Assembly: GCF_034480035.2 (NCBI RefSeq)
Contig: NZ_CP118753.2
Coordinates: 2,164,691 to 2,228,690 of the forward strand
Reading direction: 5' to 3'
Source: Methanosphaera sp. ISO3-F5
Lineage (GTDB): Archaea > Methanobacteriota > Methanobacteria > Methanobacteriales > Methanobacteriaceae
Length of the DNA: 64,000 bases
The notes beneath the pieces were generated by a model. That model worked only from the letters and a program-made list of their open reading frames with translations, was not told the origin of the DNA and made no database searches. Below are positions 7,579-17,206 of this stretch, one piece after another (position 1 is the first letter of the stretch; each line of letters begins with the position of its first letter). The position numbers were made by a program, and so were the translations under genes.

Positions 7579-8878
7579 AATATCGTTTATAATATTCTGT
7601 TAATTTTGAGATTCCATCTGTTGATGGGTGTATTTCGAGGAAATTATCAAATTCGTTGGATTTTACATTATCTTTAATCATTTTTATCATATATGGTAAT
7701 GCAATATTGGATGAAGGGCTTATTGCAATTATGTTATTGATTTCATTGCTTTGCATATTGATATTTTCTTTTGTGAATCCAGTGTTTCCATCAAGGGTAT
7801 GCCAGAATGTTCCTGGTCCTGCAGCTCCGGGTAGTTTAACTGTTTTACCGTTTTCATTCACATCAGTACCTAGCAGGTAACTTACATCGTATGGTAGGGT
7901 TATTGTCATAGGTATTAACGAATAATCTGGTGTTATGTTTTCTCCCATTATGTTTTTTATTGCAGCCATTCCTTCCATTCTTGAAACTGGTGTGGATAAT
8001 ATTCTTCCTATAACATCTCCTGCAGCATATATGTCTTTGTTTGATGTTTGTAGATGTTCATCTACTATTATGTGTCCGTTTTCATCGAGTTGTACTATGT
8101 CTTTCACAAGATCTGAGTTTGGTGTTACACCTGTTGCAAGAAGTACAGTACCCTCAATTTCTCCATAATTTGTAATAACCGATCTATCTGTTATCTCTTT
8201 TATTTCTACATTTTCATGTATCATAGTGTTTTTAAGCATTTTGGATACAATATACTCCTCACTTTCATTATCATTTAATACTTTAAGGAAGTGACTTCTG
8301 CATAATATGTCTACTTGACTTCCCATATGTGAGAATATGCCAGCATACTCAGCAGCAGTAGAACCACCACCAATAATAACCAACTTTTCAGGAACCTCTT
8401 TCAACTTCAAAGTATCCGCATAAGTCAAAGCATTCTCAACACCCTTAATCCTAGGAATCAAAGGAGAAGAACCAGTACAAACCAATAATTTATCATAAGA
8501 ATACTCATCATCTAAAACACGAACAACCTTATTAACAGCATCAACACTAGCAGTACCCTGAACAAACTCAACACCAGTACCAACAGTCTCATTAGTAATA
8601 ATCTTCCTAATCTTCTTCTGAGTATCCTTAATACGCTCAGTAACCCTTTCAAAATTAACAGTAGGCATAACATCAAATACGCCTATATCATTAAAATTCT
8701 CAGCATCCCTGATATGTTTAGTAACATCACTTAAAGCACATACAACCATACAAGCCTGATTTAAACATTTACCACCAATATACCTATTTTCAATCAACGT
8801 AACATCATTACCTTTCTCAGCAGCATACATACTAGCAAACCTACCAGCAGGCCCTGCACCAATAATCACTATTTTCAT
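7571..8878 (-). CDS. Pyridine nucleotide-disulfide oxidoreductase, dihydrolipoamide dehydrogenase-like
   Basis: A 435-aa FAD flavoprotein of the class I disulfide reductases. Visible in order are the FAD Rossmann motif GAGPAGRFASMYAAEKG (residues 7-23), the redox pair in GGKCLNQAC (Cys-x4-Cys), the NAD(P) motif GGGSTAAEYAG near 170, the second FAD motif DIYAAGDV near 285, and a C-terminal dimerisation segment with EIHPSTDG, which matches the active-site His-Pro of lipoamide dehydrogenases. The usual IPSK after the second Cys is replaced by MVVC, so the substrate may not be lipoamide. No lipoate-dependent complex is nearby. The mobile element landed exactly at its stop codon without damaging it. 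Confidence 0.8.
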   Translation of the reverse strand: MKIVIIGAGPAGRFASMYAAEKGNDVTLIENRYIGGKCLNQACMVVCALSDVTKHIRDAENFNDIGVFDVMPTVNFERVTERIKDTQKKIRKIITNETVGTGVEFVQGTASVDAVNKVVRVLDDEYSYDKLLVCTGSSPLIPRIKGVENALTYADTLKLKEVPEKLVIIGGGSTAAEYAGIFSHMGSQVDILCRSHFLKVLNDNESEEYIVSKMLKNTMIHENVEIKEITDRSVITNYGEIEGTVLLATGVTPNSDLVKDIVQLDENGHIIVDEHLQTSNKDIYAAGDVIGRILSTPVSRMEGMAAIKNIMGENITPDYSLIPMTITLPYDVSYLLGTDVNENGKTVKLPGAAGPGTFWHTLDGNTGFTKENINMQSNEINNIIAISPSSNIALPYMIKMIKDNVKSNEFDNFLEIHPSTDGISKLTEYYKRYSK

Positions 8879-8972
8879 TTAATATCACATCAAAATTTTT
8901 AATAATCTATGAAAATAAGTATATTAAACAAAATTAAAAAAAGTTATGATAAAAAAAAGTAGAATAATTGAC

Positions 8973-10025
8973 TTAAATTTCATTACTATACTTAATAATA
9001 TTTTCTAATTGTCTAAGAGCATCACCATTTTCTATAGCACGCTTAGAAACTTCAACACCCTCCCGTAAAGTTTTAACTTTATCTGTCACATATAATATGC
9101 TGGCAGAATTAATTAAAGCAAGATTCATTCTAGCAATATCCTTATCAGTTTCAGTCACATTATTCAAAATATTCATAATAATCTGTAAATGTTCCTCAGT
9201 ACTATCAGGAGCTTCAATATCCTCAGCCCTAGAATATTCTAAACCAAAATCTTCAGGAGTAATATATTCAACGCTTATATTTCCCTCATCCAAAAATGCA
9301 ACCTTAGTCTTACCAATATTTGAAATTTCATCCATAGCAGGATTTCCATCAGCATCGAATCCATGCACAATCATACCACGTTTAACATTCAAATTCTGAG
9401 CTACCTTTGCAACAGTCTCAACCAAATCCGGATTATAAACACCAGTCATACGGGCAGTAACATTACTAGGACACGTAATAGGACCTATAAGATTAAAAAC
9501 AGTTCTGGTATTCAACTCTTTTCTAATCATCATAACATTTTTAGTCGCAGCATGATATTTTGGAGCAAAAATGAAAGCAAAGTTACATTTTTCAATAGAA
9601 TTAACCACCTGTTCAGGAGTTAATTCGATATTAACACCTAAAGCTTCAAGAGCATCCGCTCCACCAAACTTACTACTAACACTTCTATTTCCATGTTTTG
9701 ATATTTTAGCACCACAACTACTCGCAATAATAGAAGCAGTAGTACTGACATTAAAAGTTTTAAGTGTGTCTCCACCAGTACCACAACTTTCAGCTAAATA
9801 ATCTTCAGGAATATAATCAATCTGTATAGCATGATCTTTCATACTTTGAACTAATCCCGTGATTTCATCAATCGTTTCACCCTTCATACGCAATGCTATT
9901 AAAAATGATGAAATTACAGTATCAGGATACTCTCCACTAATTAAATCATTCATACATTCATAAGCTTCTTCACGAGTCAAATCTCTTTTATTATCTAAAA
10001 TATCCTCAAAAACTTCCCGTATCAT
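8973..10025 (-). CDS. trpD: Anthranilate phosphoribosyltransferase
   Basis: Transfers phosphoribose from PRPP to anthranilate, the second committed step of tryptophan synthesis. The PRPP-binding motif GTGGDTLKTFNVSTTASI (about residues 78-95) and the anthranilate-site segment KHGNRSVSSKFGGADALEALG (about 105-125) are intact, and 350 aa is the usual length. It is the last gene of the leftward trp operon and starts 1 bp after trpA. Confidence 0.95.
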   Translation of the reverse strand: MIREVFEDILDNKRDLTREEAYECMNDLISGEYPDTVISSFLIALRMKGETIDEITGLVQSMKDHAIQIDYIPEDYLAESCGTGGDTLKTFNVSTTASIIASSCGAKISKHGNRSVSSKFGGADALEALGVNIELTPEQVVNSIEKCNFAFIFAPKYHAATKNVMMIRKELNTRTVFNLIGPITCPSNVTARMTGVYNPDLVETVAKVAQNLNVKRGMIVHGFDADGNPAMDEISNIGKTKVAFLDEGNISVEYITPEDFGLEYSRAEDIEAPDSTEEHLQIIMNILNNVTETDKDIARMNLALINSASILYVTDKVKTLREGVEVSKRAIENGDALRQLENIIKYSNEI

Positions 10026-10026
10026 T

Positions 10027-10839
10027 CTAATTACCTCTTGTTGCTTCTTTCATTTTCTTCATATAATCTGATATTTCCCTAATCATAACAGTTTCATTAT
10101 CTAAATATTCTTCAATAATATTAATCAATGCACTACCAACAATAGCTCCATCAGCACCAGCATCCAATACTTTATGCACATGTTCTGGCTCTGATATACC
10201 AAAACCTACACAAAGGGGGATACGGGTATGTTCCCTAATTCTCTTAATTAATTCAGTAGTATTATGTTCAACTTCTTTCCTAGCACCTGTAGTACCCATC
10301 ACTGAAGCTATATAAATAAATCCTCCAACAATTTTAGTTATTTCTTTAAGCCTATCATTACTTGTTGCTTGAGAAACTATGAAAATTTGTTCCAAACCAT
10401 TAGTATTCGCTGCATTTATCGCATCTTCTGCTTCTTCTGGAGGAAGATCAGCTATGAGCACAGCATTCACACCCACTTCACTTAGTTTTCTATAAAAATC
10501 ATTAATTCCATATTTATAAACTAAATTATAATATAATAATAATCCGAAAGGTTTATCCGTGTATTCTCTTAATTCCTTTAAGAACTTAAAACATTTTTCA
10601 ACAGTCATTCCACCTTTAAAAGCTCTTAAATCAGCATTTTGAACACTAGGTCCATCAGCCACAGGATCCGAAAATGGAAAACCAATTTCCAATGCATCTG
10701 CACCATTATCAACTAAAGTTTTAGCTATTCGGAGTGAAGTATCATAGTTAGGATCACCAGCAACAATAAAAGGAATAAACACTCCCTCATTTTCCTGTAT
10801 AGTTTTATTAAAAATTGTATCATAACTTTGTTTGTTCAT
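10027..10839 (-). CDS. trpA: Tryptophan synthase alpha subunit
   Basis: Cleaves indole-3-glycerol phosphate to indole and glyceraldehyde 3-phosphate and channels indole to TrpB. It is a TIM barrel of 270 aa. The catalytic Glu lies in [16 protein letters not shown] (about 45-60) and the catalytic Asp in [10 protein letters not shown] (about 130). The phosphate-binding loops FGISEP and [12 protein letters not shown] are present. Its ATG overlaps the trpB stop in an ATGA junction, which indicates translational coupling. Confidence 0.95.
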   Translation of the reverse strand: MNKQSYDTIFNKTIQENEGVFIPFIVAGDPNYDTSLRIAKTLVDNGADALEIGFPFSDPVADGPSVQNADLRAFKGGMTVEKCFKFLKELREYTDKPFGLLLYYNLVYKYGINDFYRKLSEVGVNAVLIADLPPEEAEDAINAANTNGLEQIFIVSQATSNDRLKEITKIVGGFIYIASVMGTTGARKEVEHNTTELIKRIREHTRIPLCVGFGISEPEHVHKVLDAGADGAIVGSALINIIEEYLDNETVMIREISDYMKKMKEATRGN

Positions 10840-12017
10840 ATTTCCACCCCTAACTCTTTAGCAACAGTAAACATATCCTTATCTCCTCTACCAGATAAGT
10901 TAACAATTATTGTTTTTCCTTTATTCTCTTCCATTTTAGCATATTTAACCGCATAAGCCAGAGCATGTGAACTTTCCAGTGCAGGTATAATTCCTTCAGT
11001 TTCACAAAGCAATTGTAAAGCATCTAATGCTTCCGAATTATTAATTGGCACATACTGTGCTCTGTTAATACTATGTAAGTATGCATGTTCCGGGCCTACA
11101 CCAGGATAATCTAATCCGGCCGATACACTGCTTGTTTCACTAATTTGACCATCATCATTTTGTAAAACTAGTGATAAAGAGCCATGAAGAATTCCTTCCG
11201 TTCCATTAGTTATTGTAGCACCATGTTTTAAAGTGTCAGTTCCTTCTCCACCAGCCTCTACACCAATAAGATCCACATCTTCATCATCAACAAATCCACT
11301 GAAAATTCCCATGGCATTACTTCCACCACCAACACAAGCAATTACTGTGTCAGGTAATTTTCCTTCAAGCTCAAGTATCTGTTCACGAGCTTCTTTTCCT
11401 ATAACACTTTGGAAGTATTTAACCATTGTTGGATATGGATGAGGACCCATTGTTGTACCAATAAGATAATGTGTCGTTTCTAAATTTGAAATCCAGTACC
11501 TGAATGCCTCGTTAATTGAATCTTTAAGGGTTTTTGATCCCATATCAACAGGTATTACTTCTGCACCTGATAATTCCATACGAAATACATTAAGTTTTTG
11601 TCTTTCAACATCTGTAGATCCCATGAAAACTTTAACTTTCATCCCTAATTTGGCTCCAATAACTGCTGTTGCTATTCCATGTTGACCGGCACCAGTTTCA
11701 GCGATAAGTTCTGTTTTTCCCATATACTTTGCTAATAAACCTTGTCCTATTGCATTGTTTATTTTATGTGCACCAGTATGTAACATGTCTTCTCTTTTAA
11801 GATATATTTTACAACCCAATTTATCAGATAGGTTTTCTGCATAATATAATCCACTTGGTCTACCTGCAAATTCTTTAAGATAAAATTCAAGTTCTTCCAG
11901 GAATTTTTCATCATCCTTAAACTTATAGAATGCATCTTCTAATTCTTCTATTGCTGGAATAAGTAATTCTGGTATGAATATTCCACCATATTTTCCAAAT
12001 TTTCCATCATATTTCAT
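10836..12017 (-). CDS. trpB: Tryptophan synthase beta subunit
   Basis: PLP enzyme that condenses indole with serine. The PLP lysine lies in [13 protein letters not shown] (about residue 80) and the phosphate-binding loop is GGGSNAMG. The sequence is of the TrpB1 type that pairs with TrpA. I place the start at the ATG at 12017, just beyond the trpF stop and 3 nt after a GTGAT ribosome site. An upstream in-frame ATG at 12032 would overlap trpF and has no such site. It overlaps trpA by 4 bp. Confidence 0.94.
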   Translation of the reverse strand: MKYDGKFGKYGGIFIPELLIPAIEELEDAFYKFKDDEKFLEELEFYLKEFAGRPSGLYYAENLSDKLGCKIYLKREDMLHTGAHKINNAIGQGLLAKYMGKTELIAETGAGQHGIATAVIGAKLGMKVKVFMGSTDVERQKLNVFRMELSGAEVIPVDMGSKTLKDSINEAFRYWISNLETTHYLIGTTMGPHPYPTMVKYFQSVIGKEAREQILELEGKLPDTVIACVGGGSNAMGIFSGFVDDEDVDLIGVEAGGEGTDTLKHGATITNGTEGILHGSLSLVLQNDDGQISETSSVSAGLDYPGVGPEHAYLHSINRAQYVPINNSEALDALQLLCETEGIIPALESSHALAYAVKYAKMEENKGKTIIVNLSGRGDKDMFTVAKELGVEI

Positions 12018-12021
12018 ATTA

Positions 12022-12699
12022 TCACGTTTCATTAACTAATTTTACTATTTTTTTTATTTTTTGGATATTTTTTCGTCCGGGTGTATTTTCTACTCCGCTA
12101 TTTAAATCTATTCGGTTAAAGTAGTGTAATTTGTCTTGAATACTTTCCAAGTACTCGAGATTTAATCCACCTGCTAAAGTAACTTCAGTATTTCCGTTTT
12201 CTTTTTTAATTATTTGACTTGCTTTTATCGCAGTTTCTATTGGAATCTGTGTATTTGTTCCTCCAGTAAGTCCTCCTTTAATATAATCGAGTAAGATGTT
12301 ATCAGAGTATAATGCATATTTCTTCAATTCCATCATTTTATTTGCATTTAAAGTATTTTGTAGTCCTATAACTTTTGTTGTATTAACGTATCTCATATTG
12401 TATTGATTTAACCATTTTATATACCGAATATCAAAATTATTTAGTGAATGTAATTGTATGTTGGATATTTGTGTATTACTTATACTAGTTATAACTTCAT
12501 AAGCATTTTTGGGTTCTAATACGAGTGTTGATAATCCTTTATCATTAATATGCTTTTGAAGATTATTTATTTCATCTATTGTAATGTATCTTTTTGATCT
12601 TCTGATATTTATAAAACCTATGTGGTCAATATTTAATTTTGCTAACTTATTTGTTTCTTTTATATTGGTCATTCCACATACTTTTATTTTAATGGTCAT
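12022..12699 (-). CDS. trpF: Phosphoribosylanthranilate isomerase
   Basis: Amadori isomerase of tryptophan synthesis. The catalytic Cys is in KVCGMTN at residues 7-13, the catalytic Asp in RIDLNSGVE near 200, and the phosphate loop is TLAGGLN. At 225 aa it is of normal length. The sequence is more divergent and more Asn/Ile-rich than the other trp products. It lies 14 bp after trpC and immediately before trpB. Confidence 0.92.
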   Translation of the reverse strand: MTIKIKVCGMTNIKETNKLAKLNIDHIGFINIRRSKRYITIDEINNLQKHINDKGLSTLVLEPKNAYEVITSISNTQISNIQLHSLNNFDIRYIKWLNQYNMRYVNTTKVIGLQNTLNANKMMELKKYALYSDNILLDYIKGGLTGGTNTQIPIETAIKASQIIKKENGNTEVTLAGGLNLEYLESIQDKLHYFNRIDLNSGVENTPGRKNIQKIKKIVKLVNET

Positions 12700-12713
12700 A
12701 ATTGTATTCTCCT

Positions 12714-13508
12714 TTATTTTTGTAGAGCTTTACTTAATTGTGTTATGTATTGTGTAATTTCTTCATCATTTTTTCCTTTTAATATACTTGTTCCCACTAG
12801 TATTGCATCTGCTCCGTAACTTTTTAATTGCATAGCATCATTAACATTTTGCACCCCACTTTCAGAGATTAAATAATTTGGGACGTATTGTTTTAGTTTT
12901 CTGGTAGTTTCTAGGTCTATGCTGAGTGTGGATAAGTTTCTATTATTTATTCCAATAATTTTTGGATTTAATTCTTCTGTTTCTTCAATGTCTTTTTTTG
13001 AATGGCATTCTACAATTGCATCTAAACCAAGATCTTCTGTTATACTTAAGTATTCCTCTATGTTCGGACATATTCCTGTTATTAGGAGTATGCAACTTGC
13101 ATTGTTTAGTGCTGCTTCATATATCATGTATTCATCAATTACGAAGTCTTTTCGTAGTAATGGTTTATCTGTTAGTTGTTCTGCTTTTCTGAAATTGTTT
13201 AGGCTACTTTTAAAGTATGATTCTTCTGTTAGGATGGATATCATATCTACGGGGTTTGAATCATATAATGGTATAACTTCTTCTGGTTTTAGGGTGCTGA
13301 TATTTCCTTGTGATGGACTTGCTGGTTTGTATTCTGCTACTAGTTTTGTTGATGTTTTATCTTTTAGCTTTTCTTGAAATCTGAATTTGTTGTCTGTGGT
13401 TGAAGTATGGTCTTCTGCTTCTTTTTTCATCTCTGTTAGTGTTTTTTTATTTTTTTGTTGAGATAGTATTTTTCTTTTGTTCATCAGTATTTTTTCAATT
13501 ATGTTCAT
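12714..13508 (-). CDS. trpC: Indole-3-glycerol phosphate synthase
   Basis: Closes the indole ring in tryptophan synthesis. The 264-aa TIM barrel carries EYKPASPSQG (substrate Lys, about 60-70), LLRKDFVIDEYMIYEA (catalytic Lys region, about 115-130), GINNRNLSTLSID and ISESGVQNV (phosphate site). All the expected catalytic positions are visible. It lies 9 bp downstream of trpG. A long open frame on the opposite strand is a shadow. Confidence 0.95.
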   Translation of the reverse strand: MNIIEKILMNKRKILSQQKNKKTLTEMKKEAEDHTSTTDNKFRFQEKLKDKTSTKLVAEYKPASPSQGNISTLKPEEVIPLYDSNPVDMISILTEESYFKSSLNNFRKAEQLTDKPLLRKDFVIDEYMIYEAALNNASCILLITGICPNIEEYLSITEDLGLDAIVECHSKKDIEETEELNPKIIGINNRNLSTLSIDLETTRKLKQYVPNYLISESGVQNVNDAMQLKSYGADAILVGTSILKGKNDEEITQYITQLSKALQK

Positions 13509-13517
13509 GTTACCAAA

Positions 13518-14090
13518 TCAACCTTGTAATTCTAAGAAATTTTTTATTATTGTTTCACCATATGAACTTCCTATTGATTCTGGATGGAATTGTAATCCAT
13601 AAGTAGGATATTTTTTATGTTCAATTGACATGATTATGTTATCTTTGGTTTTACTGGTAACTTTAATATCATTTGGTATGTATGTGCTGTCACAAATTAA
13701 TGAATGGTAACGTATTATTTCAAATTCCTCTGGAACATCATGAAATATGTCTGATTTCGTATGGATTATTGTGTCTTTTTTACCATGTACTGGTAAATGG
13801 TTAATAATTTTTCCACCATATTCAATGAAAATACCTTGATGACCAAGACAAACACCCAGTATTGGAATATTTTTAAATTCTTCTATTACATCTCCACATA
13901 CTCCAAAGTCTCGTTTAATGTTAGGATTTCCTGGGCCTGGTGATATGATGATATGGGATGGTTTAAGTGTTCTGATTTCTGCAATTGTAATTTCATCGTT
14001 TCTTTTTACAATGATATCTTCTGTGAATTTGCTTACTAACTGATATAAATTGTATGTGAATGAATCATAATTATCAATAATCAGTATCAT
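13518..14090 (-). CDS. trpG: Anthranilate synthase glutamine amidotransferase
   Basis: Class I glutamine amidotransferase, 190 aa, which supplies ammonia to TrpE. The nucleophile Cys lies in ILGVCLGHQGI (about 75-85), the His-Glu pair in QFHPESIGS (about 170), and the oxyanion loop in SPGPGNP. It overlaps trpE by 4 bp (ATGA), a typical coupling for a stoichiometric complex. Its identity as TrpG rather than PabA rests on the operon. Confidence 0.95.
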   Translation of the reverse strand: MILIIDNYDSFTYNLYQLVSKFTEDIIVKRNDEITIAEIRTLKPSHIIISPGPGNPNIKRDFGVCGDVIEEFKNIPILGVCLGHQGIFIEYGGKIINHLPVHGKKDTIIHTKSDIFHDVPEEFEIIRYHSLICDSTYIPNDIKVTSKTKDNIIMSIEHKKYPTYGLQFHPESIGSSYGETIIKNFLELQG

Positions 14091-15463
14091 TGAGACACCT
14101 CTACGCCTGATTCTTTTAATGCTTGTACTATTGCTTGTCTTTTCCTTTTACATTCTTCATATTCTGATGTTGGTATTGAATCGTATACTATGCCTGCACC
14201 TGCTTGTATTTCTGCTCTTTGGCCATATGTTGTTAATGTTCTTATTGTTATTGCAAAGTCTGCATTTCCATTTAATGAGAAGTATCCTACAGCTCCTCCG
14301 TAGGGTCCTCTTGCATATTTTTCTTTTTGATTTATTATTTCCATTGCTCTTATTTTTGGAGCACCACTTAAAGTGCCTGCGGGGAATAATGATATGAAAG
14401 CATCTATGGCATCTAAGTTTTCTGCTATTTCTCCGGTCACATGGCTTACAATATGTTGTACGTGGGAAAATTTTTTTATATCATAGAATTCTTCTACTTT
14501 CACAGAATCTTTTCTGCTTATTTTTCCTATATCATTTCTTGCAAGATCGACTAACATTAAATGTTCTGCTAATTCTTTTTCATCATTGAGTAGTGATTCT
14601 TCTAATTCTTGATCTTCTTTTTCATTTTTTCCTCTTGGTCTTGTCCCTGCTATTGGGTAAGATTCAACTATGCCTTTTTCTAGTCTCATTAACATTTCGG
14701 GGCTGGATCCGATTATTTCTCTTTCTCCTAGTTTTATATGGTACATGTATGGTGAAGGATTTATTTCTCTTAAATGTTCATATAATGGCAGTTTACTTCC
14801 CTTTAACACGATATTTTCTGCATTGGATATTACTGATTGAAATATTTCTCCTTCTGTAATTAAGTTTTTAGTTTCTACTACTTTTTCTTCGTATTCGTTC
14901 TGATTCAGGTCTTCGTCTAGTATTTTATATTCTAGTATGCCGTTGCTGTGTTCTTGGTTATATATTCTGTATATTAGTTCTCGTCTGTCTTCGTTTAGTG
15001 TTGTGTATTCACATTTGTTGTTGATGTTGTCATATACTATGCAGTCTAGGAATAGTCCGAATTCGAAGTCTGGGTATATGCTGTTGTGTGTTGGTATTTG
15101 TTCGAAGTATTTTATTGATTCGTATGATACGTATCCTAGTAGTCCGCCTCTGAATCCTTCTTCTTTGTATTCGTTATTTATTAATTCTTTTAAATCTAAT
15201 AATGGATTTTCTGATTCGTATTTTATTGTATTTGTGTCTGTTGTTATTGTTACTTTGTTGTTATGTGCTGTTATTTTTGCTACTGGGTTGAATCCTATTA
15301 TTGAGTATCTTGCTAGTCCATTGTCTGATTCCATGGATTCTAGTAGGAATGTGTCCTTGTAGTTGTAGTATAGGTTTTTAAATAGTTTGAATGGGTTGTT
15401 TATTTTAATGTTCATTGTTTTTGGTTTTTTAATTAGTTTTTTGATTTTGCCAAAAATATTCAC
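14087..15463 (-). CDS. trpE: Anthranilate synthase component I
   Basis: Chorismate-utilising enzyme that forms anthranilate. It has the feedback-site motif LLESMES (about 40-46), [18 protein letters not shown] and [17 protein letters not shown] in the catalytic domain, so it is probably inhibited by tryptophan. First gene of trpEGCFBAD. The start is uncertain: the GTG at 15463 gives MNIFGKIKK, while an in-frame ATG lies at 15415. The only good ribosome site (AAGGTGG at 15483-15489) is optimally spaced for an out-of-frame ATG at 15473 (see the leader ORF). Confidence 0.93.
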   Translation of the reverse strand: MNIFGKIKKLIKKPKTMNIKINNPFKLFKNLYYNYKDTFLLESMESDNGLARYSIIGFNPVAKITAHNNKVTITTDTNTIKYESENPLLDLKELINNEYKEEGFRGGLLGYVSYESIKYFEQIPTHNSIYPDFEFGLFLDCIVYDNINNKCEYTTLNEDRRELIYRIYNQEHSNGILEYKILDEDLNQNEYEEKVVETKNLITEGEIFQSVISNAENIVLKGSKLPLYEHLREINPSPYMYHIKLGEREIIGSSPEMLMRLEKGIVESYPIAGTRPRGKNEKEDQELEESLLNDEKELAEHLMLVDLARNDIGKISRKDSVKVEEFYDIKKFSHVQHIVSHVTGEIAENLDAIDAFISLFPAGTLSGAPKIRAMEIINQKEKYARGPYGGAVGYFSLNGNADFAITIRTLTTYGQRAEIQAGAGIVYDSIPTSEYEECKRKRQAIVQALKESGVEVSQ

Positions 15464-15473
15464 CTTTGTTCAT
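15429..15473 (-). CDS. Candidate 14-residue leader ORF with Tyr-Phe-Trp
   Basis: ATG at 15473 sits 9 nt after AAGGTGG, a strong Shine-Dalgarno sequence. It encodes [14 protein letters not shown] and stops at 15429. It overlaps the trpE GTG start in a different frame; a +1 shift in the T5 run would enter the trpE frame. It may be a translated leader coupled to trpE, or the true trpE start followed by a frameshift or sequence error. A Trp codon in such a position is suggestive only. Confidence 0.35.
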   Translation of the reverse strand: MNKGEYFWQNQKTN

Positions 15474-15516
15474 TTTTTTTTCCACCTTTTGGTTTTCTAT
15501 TATAAAGTTACATCAA

Positions 15517-15529
15517 TGTTATATTTAAA
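15517..15529 (-). promoter_or_regulatory. TATA box of the trp operon
   Basis: Read on the minus strand this is CTTTAAATATAAC, a good archaeal TATA element. It predicts a trpE transcript start near 15495 and a leader of 25-35 nt. It borders the palindromic block at 15535-15574. Confidence 0.6.
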
Positions 15530-15534
15530 GCTTT

Positions 15535-15574
15535 GTTGTATAAATTTATACATTAAATATATAAGTTATACAAC
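15535..15574. promoter_or_regulatory. Palindromic operator region between trpE and trpY
   Basis: A perfect 16-bp palindrome, TGTATAAATTTATACA (15537-15552), is embedded in a larger perfect inverted repeat, GTTGTATAA (15535-15543) with TTATACAAC (15566-15574). The block overlaps the likely trpY TATA box (AAATATATAAG, about 15554-15564). TrpY of Methanothermobacter is known to bind TGTACA-type boxes in the trpE-trpY intergenic region; the TGTATA/TATACA cores here are a plausible variant. Confidence 0.6.
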
Positions 15575-15611
15575 ACATAATAATAATTAACAAAAAAGAG
15601 GAAAAAAGAAC

Positions 15612-16115
15612 ATGTGGAAAACAACACTAGAAAAATTCAACAAATACCCATCACAACAAAAAGTAATCAAAAAAATGTTACAATTAGGATTAAGAGTAGG
15701 AGAAGATAAAAAAATATACTGTAATGATGTAGAGATAAACATATCATCATTAGCAAAATCAATAGAAACCGACAGAAGAGTAGTAGTATCCACAGTAAAC
15801 AACATATTAAAAAACAAAAATTTAAAAAAACTATTCACAAACATACAATCAGCAGGACCAGTACTATCAAACATATCAGAAGAATTAGGACTAGGAGTAA
15901 TAGAAATAGAAGGAGACGGACAACAAATAGGAATATTAAACAAAATCACAGAAATGCTAGCCAACCAACAAATAAGCATAAGACAAGTATATGCAACAGA
16001 TCCCGAATTATCAAGCAGACCCCATGTAACAATCATCACCAATAAACAAGTAGATGGAACAATAATACCTCTGTTACTAAATATTAACGGCGTCTCTAAA
16101 GTCTCAATGTATTAA
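15612..16115 (+). CDS. trpY: TrpY-type tryptophan-responsive transcription regulator
   Basis: A 167-aa protein with an N-terminal winged-helix part (NISSLAKSIETDRRVVVSTVNNIL, about 48-72) and a C-terminal ACT-like ligand domain (IEGDGQQIGILNKITEML, about 100-117, then VTIITNKQVDGTIIPLL). It is divergently transcribed from trpE, exactly the arrangement of TrpY in Methanothermobacter. That protein represses the trp operon with tryptophan and autoregulates its own gene. Function is inferred from architecture and position. The start follows a purine-rich AAAGAGG sequence. Confidence 0.85.
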   Translation: MWKTTLEKFNKYPSQQKVIKKMLQLGLRVGEDKKIYCNDVEINISSLAKSIETDRRVVVSTVNNILKNKNLKKLFTNIQSAGPVLSNISEELGLGVIEIEGDGQQIGILNKITEMLANQQISIRQVYATDPELSSRPHVTIITNKQVDGTIIPLLLNINGVSKVSMY

Positions 16116-16265
16116 CAAAGTAATAAAAAAGATTAAAATCGTCATCATTTCTCAATCTTAGATTACATATAAATAGTAATAATAATATAACATTAAATAA
16201 TTAAATTGATAAAATAAAAAAAAATTATATTATGTTAATTATTTATTATTAGGAGGATAAGGTAT

Positions 16266-16490
16266 ATGTGTATAGCAGCACCTGCAAAAATATTAGAAAT
16301 AAATAACAATGTAGCTACTTGTGATTTTGGTGGGGTAAAACAAGAAGCAAAATTAGACTTAGTTGAAGCTGACATAGGAAGTTACGTACTCATACACTCA
16401 GGATACGCAATAGAAGTACTAACAGAAGAAGCAGCAAAAGAATCAATAGACACTTGGAATGATTTACTACAAGAATTAGAAGATGAATAA
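16266..16490 (+). CDS. hypC: Hydrogenase maturation chaperone HypC
   Basis: A 74-aa HypC/HupF protein with the hallmark N-terminus MCIAAPAKILEI. Cys2 is essential for binding the Fe(CN)2CO precursor and the immature large subunit of [NiFe] hydrogenases. The OB-like remainder (ATCDFGGVKQEAKLDLV ... YVLIHSGYAIEVL) is complete. It is alone here, preceded by an AGGAGGATAAGGT ribosome site. The hydrogenase served is not in the window. Confidence 0.93.
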   Translation: MCIAAPAKILEINNNVATCDFGGVKQEAKLDLVEADIGSYVLIHSGYAIEVLTEEAAKESIDTWNDLLQELEDE

Positions 16491-16644
16491 GTAAATCATC
16501 TTATTTTTACTCTTTATTATAATTACTACTTTTTATTATCATTTACATTATTAAATTCAATAAAACAAGTTTTAAAACTATTTTTAAATATTAAGATTAA
16601 ATAAAAAAAATTGCTCTTTAAAATTAGTTAAATGTTAAATTAAA

Positions 16645-16719
<75 letters not shown>

Positions 16720-16844
16720 TAATATAAAAATAATGTAATGTTCCTTACTATGCAAGCAACTATTACTATATTGTATTGTCTTAATATATATACTTAATGG
16801 TTTATAGTACACATAAAAAAATTTTATAAAATAGATTAAAATAT

Positions 16845-17138
16845 CTATTCTTCTTTATTAATCATTTCATTAATGGTATCAGCCATCATATGATCAATAA
16901 CAGTAATTTCAGCTAAATCAATTTCATCTAATTTTTCAACTTCTAATTTAGCAGCCATAGCAATATTTGCAACACTCATACAACCAGGATTAGTAGGTTT
17001 AATGGTAATTTTTGCATTTTTATCTTCAACTTCAACATTTTGTACTAGTCCCATATCAACTATACTAATACCCATATGAGGATCTGCAATACGTGCTAAT
17101 TTATCATTAATTTGTTGTTTAATTTCTGCTTCTGCCAT
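16845..17138 (-). CDS. MIP18/DUF59-family iron-sulfur assembly factor
   Basis: A 97-aa protein of the MIP18 (PaaD/SufT-like) family involved in Fe-S cluster assembly or transfer. It has the signature DPHMGISIVDMGLVQNV (about 19-35) and a conserved Cys in NPGCMSVANIAMAAKLEVE (about 50-70). In archaea such single-domain proteins also occur fused to Mrp/ApbC carriers; here it is standalone. It precedes arcS and the geranylgeranyl reductase only at a distance, so context says little. Confidence 0.82.
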   Translation of the reverse strand: MAEAEIKQQINDKLARIADPHMGISIVDMGLVQNVEVEDKNAKITIKPTNPGCMSVANIAMAAKLEVEKLDEIDLAEITVIDHMMADTINEMINKEE

Positions 17139-17206
17139 TTATATCTCTCCATTAATATATATTATATATATTATCTGCATCATTAAATATACTTTTTGTA
17201 ACAAAA

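Noticed and set aside
12919..13377. 152-codon open frame on the plus strand opposite trpC
   Set aside because: It is entirely antisense to a clear TrpC and has Ser/Phe-rich, non-protein-like composition with no ribosome site.
15587..16042. 151-codon open frame opposite trpY
   Set aside because: Antisense shadow of an A-rich gene; Cys/Phe/Ser-rich product and no start signal.
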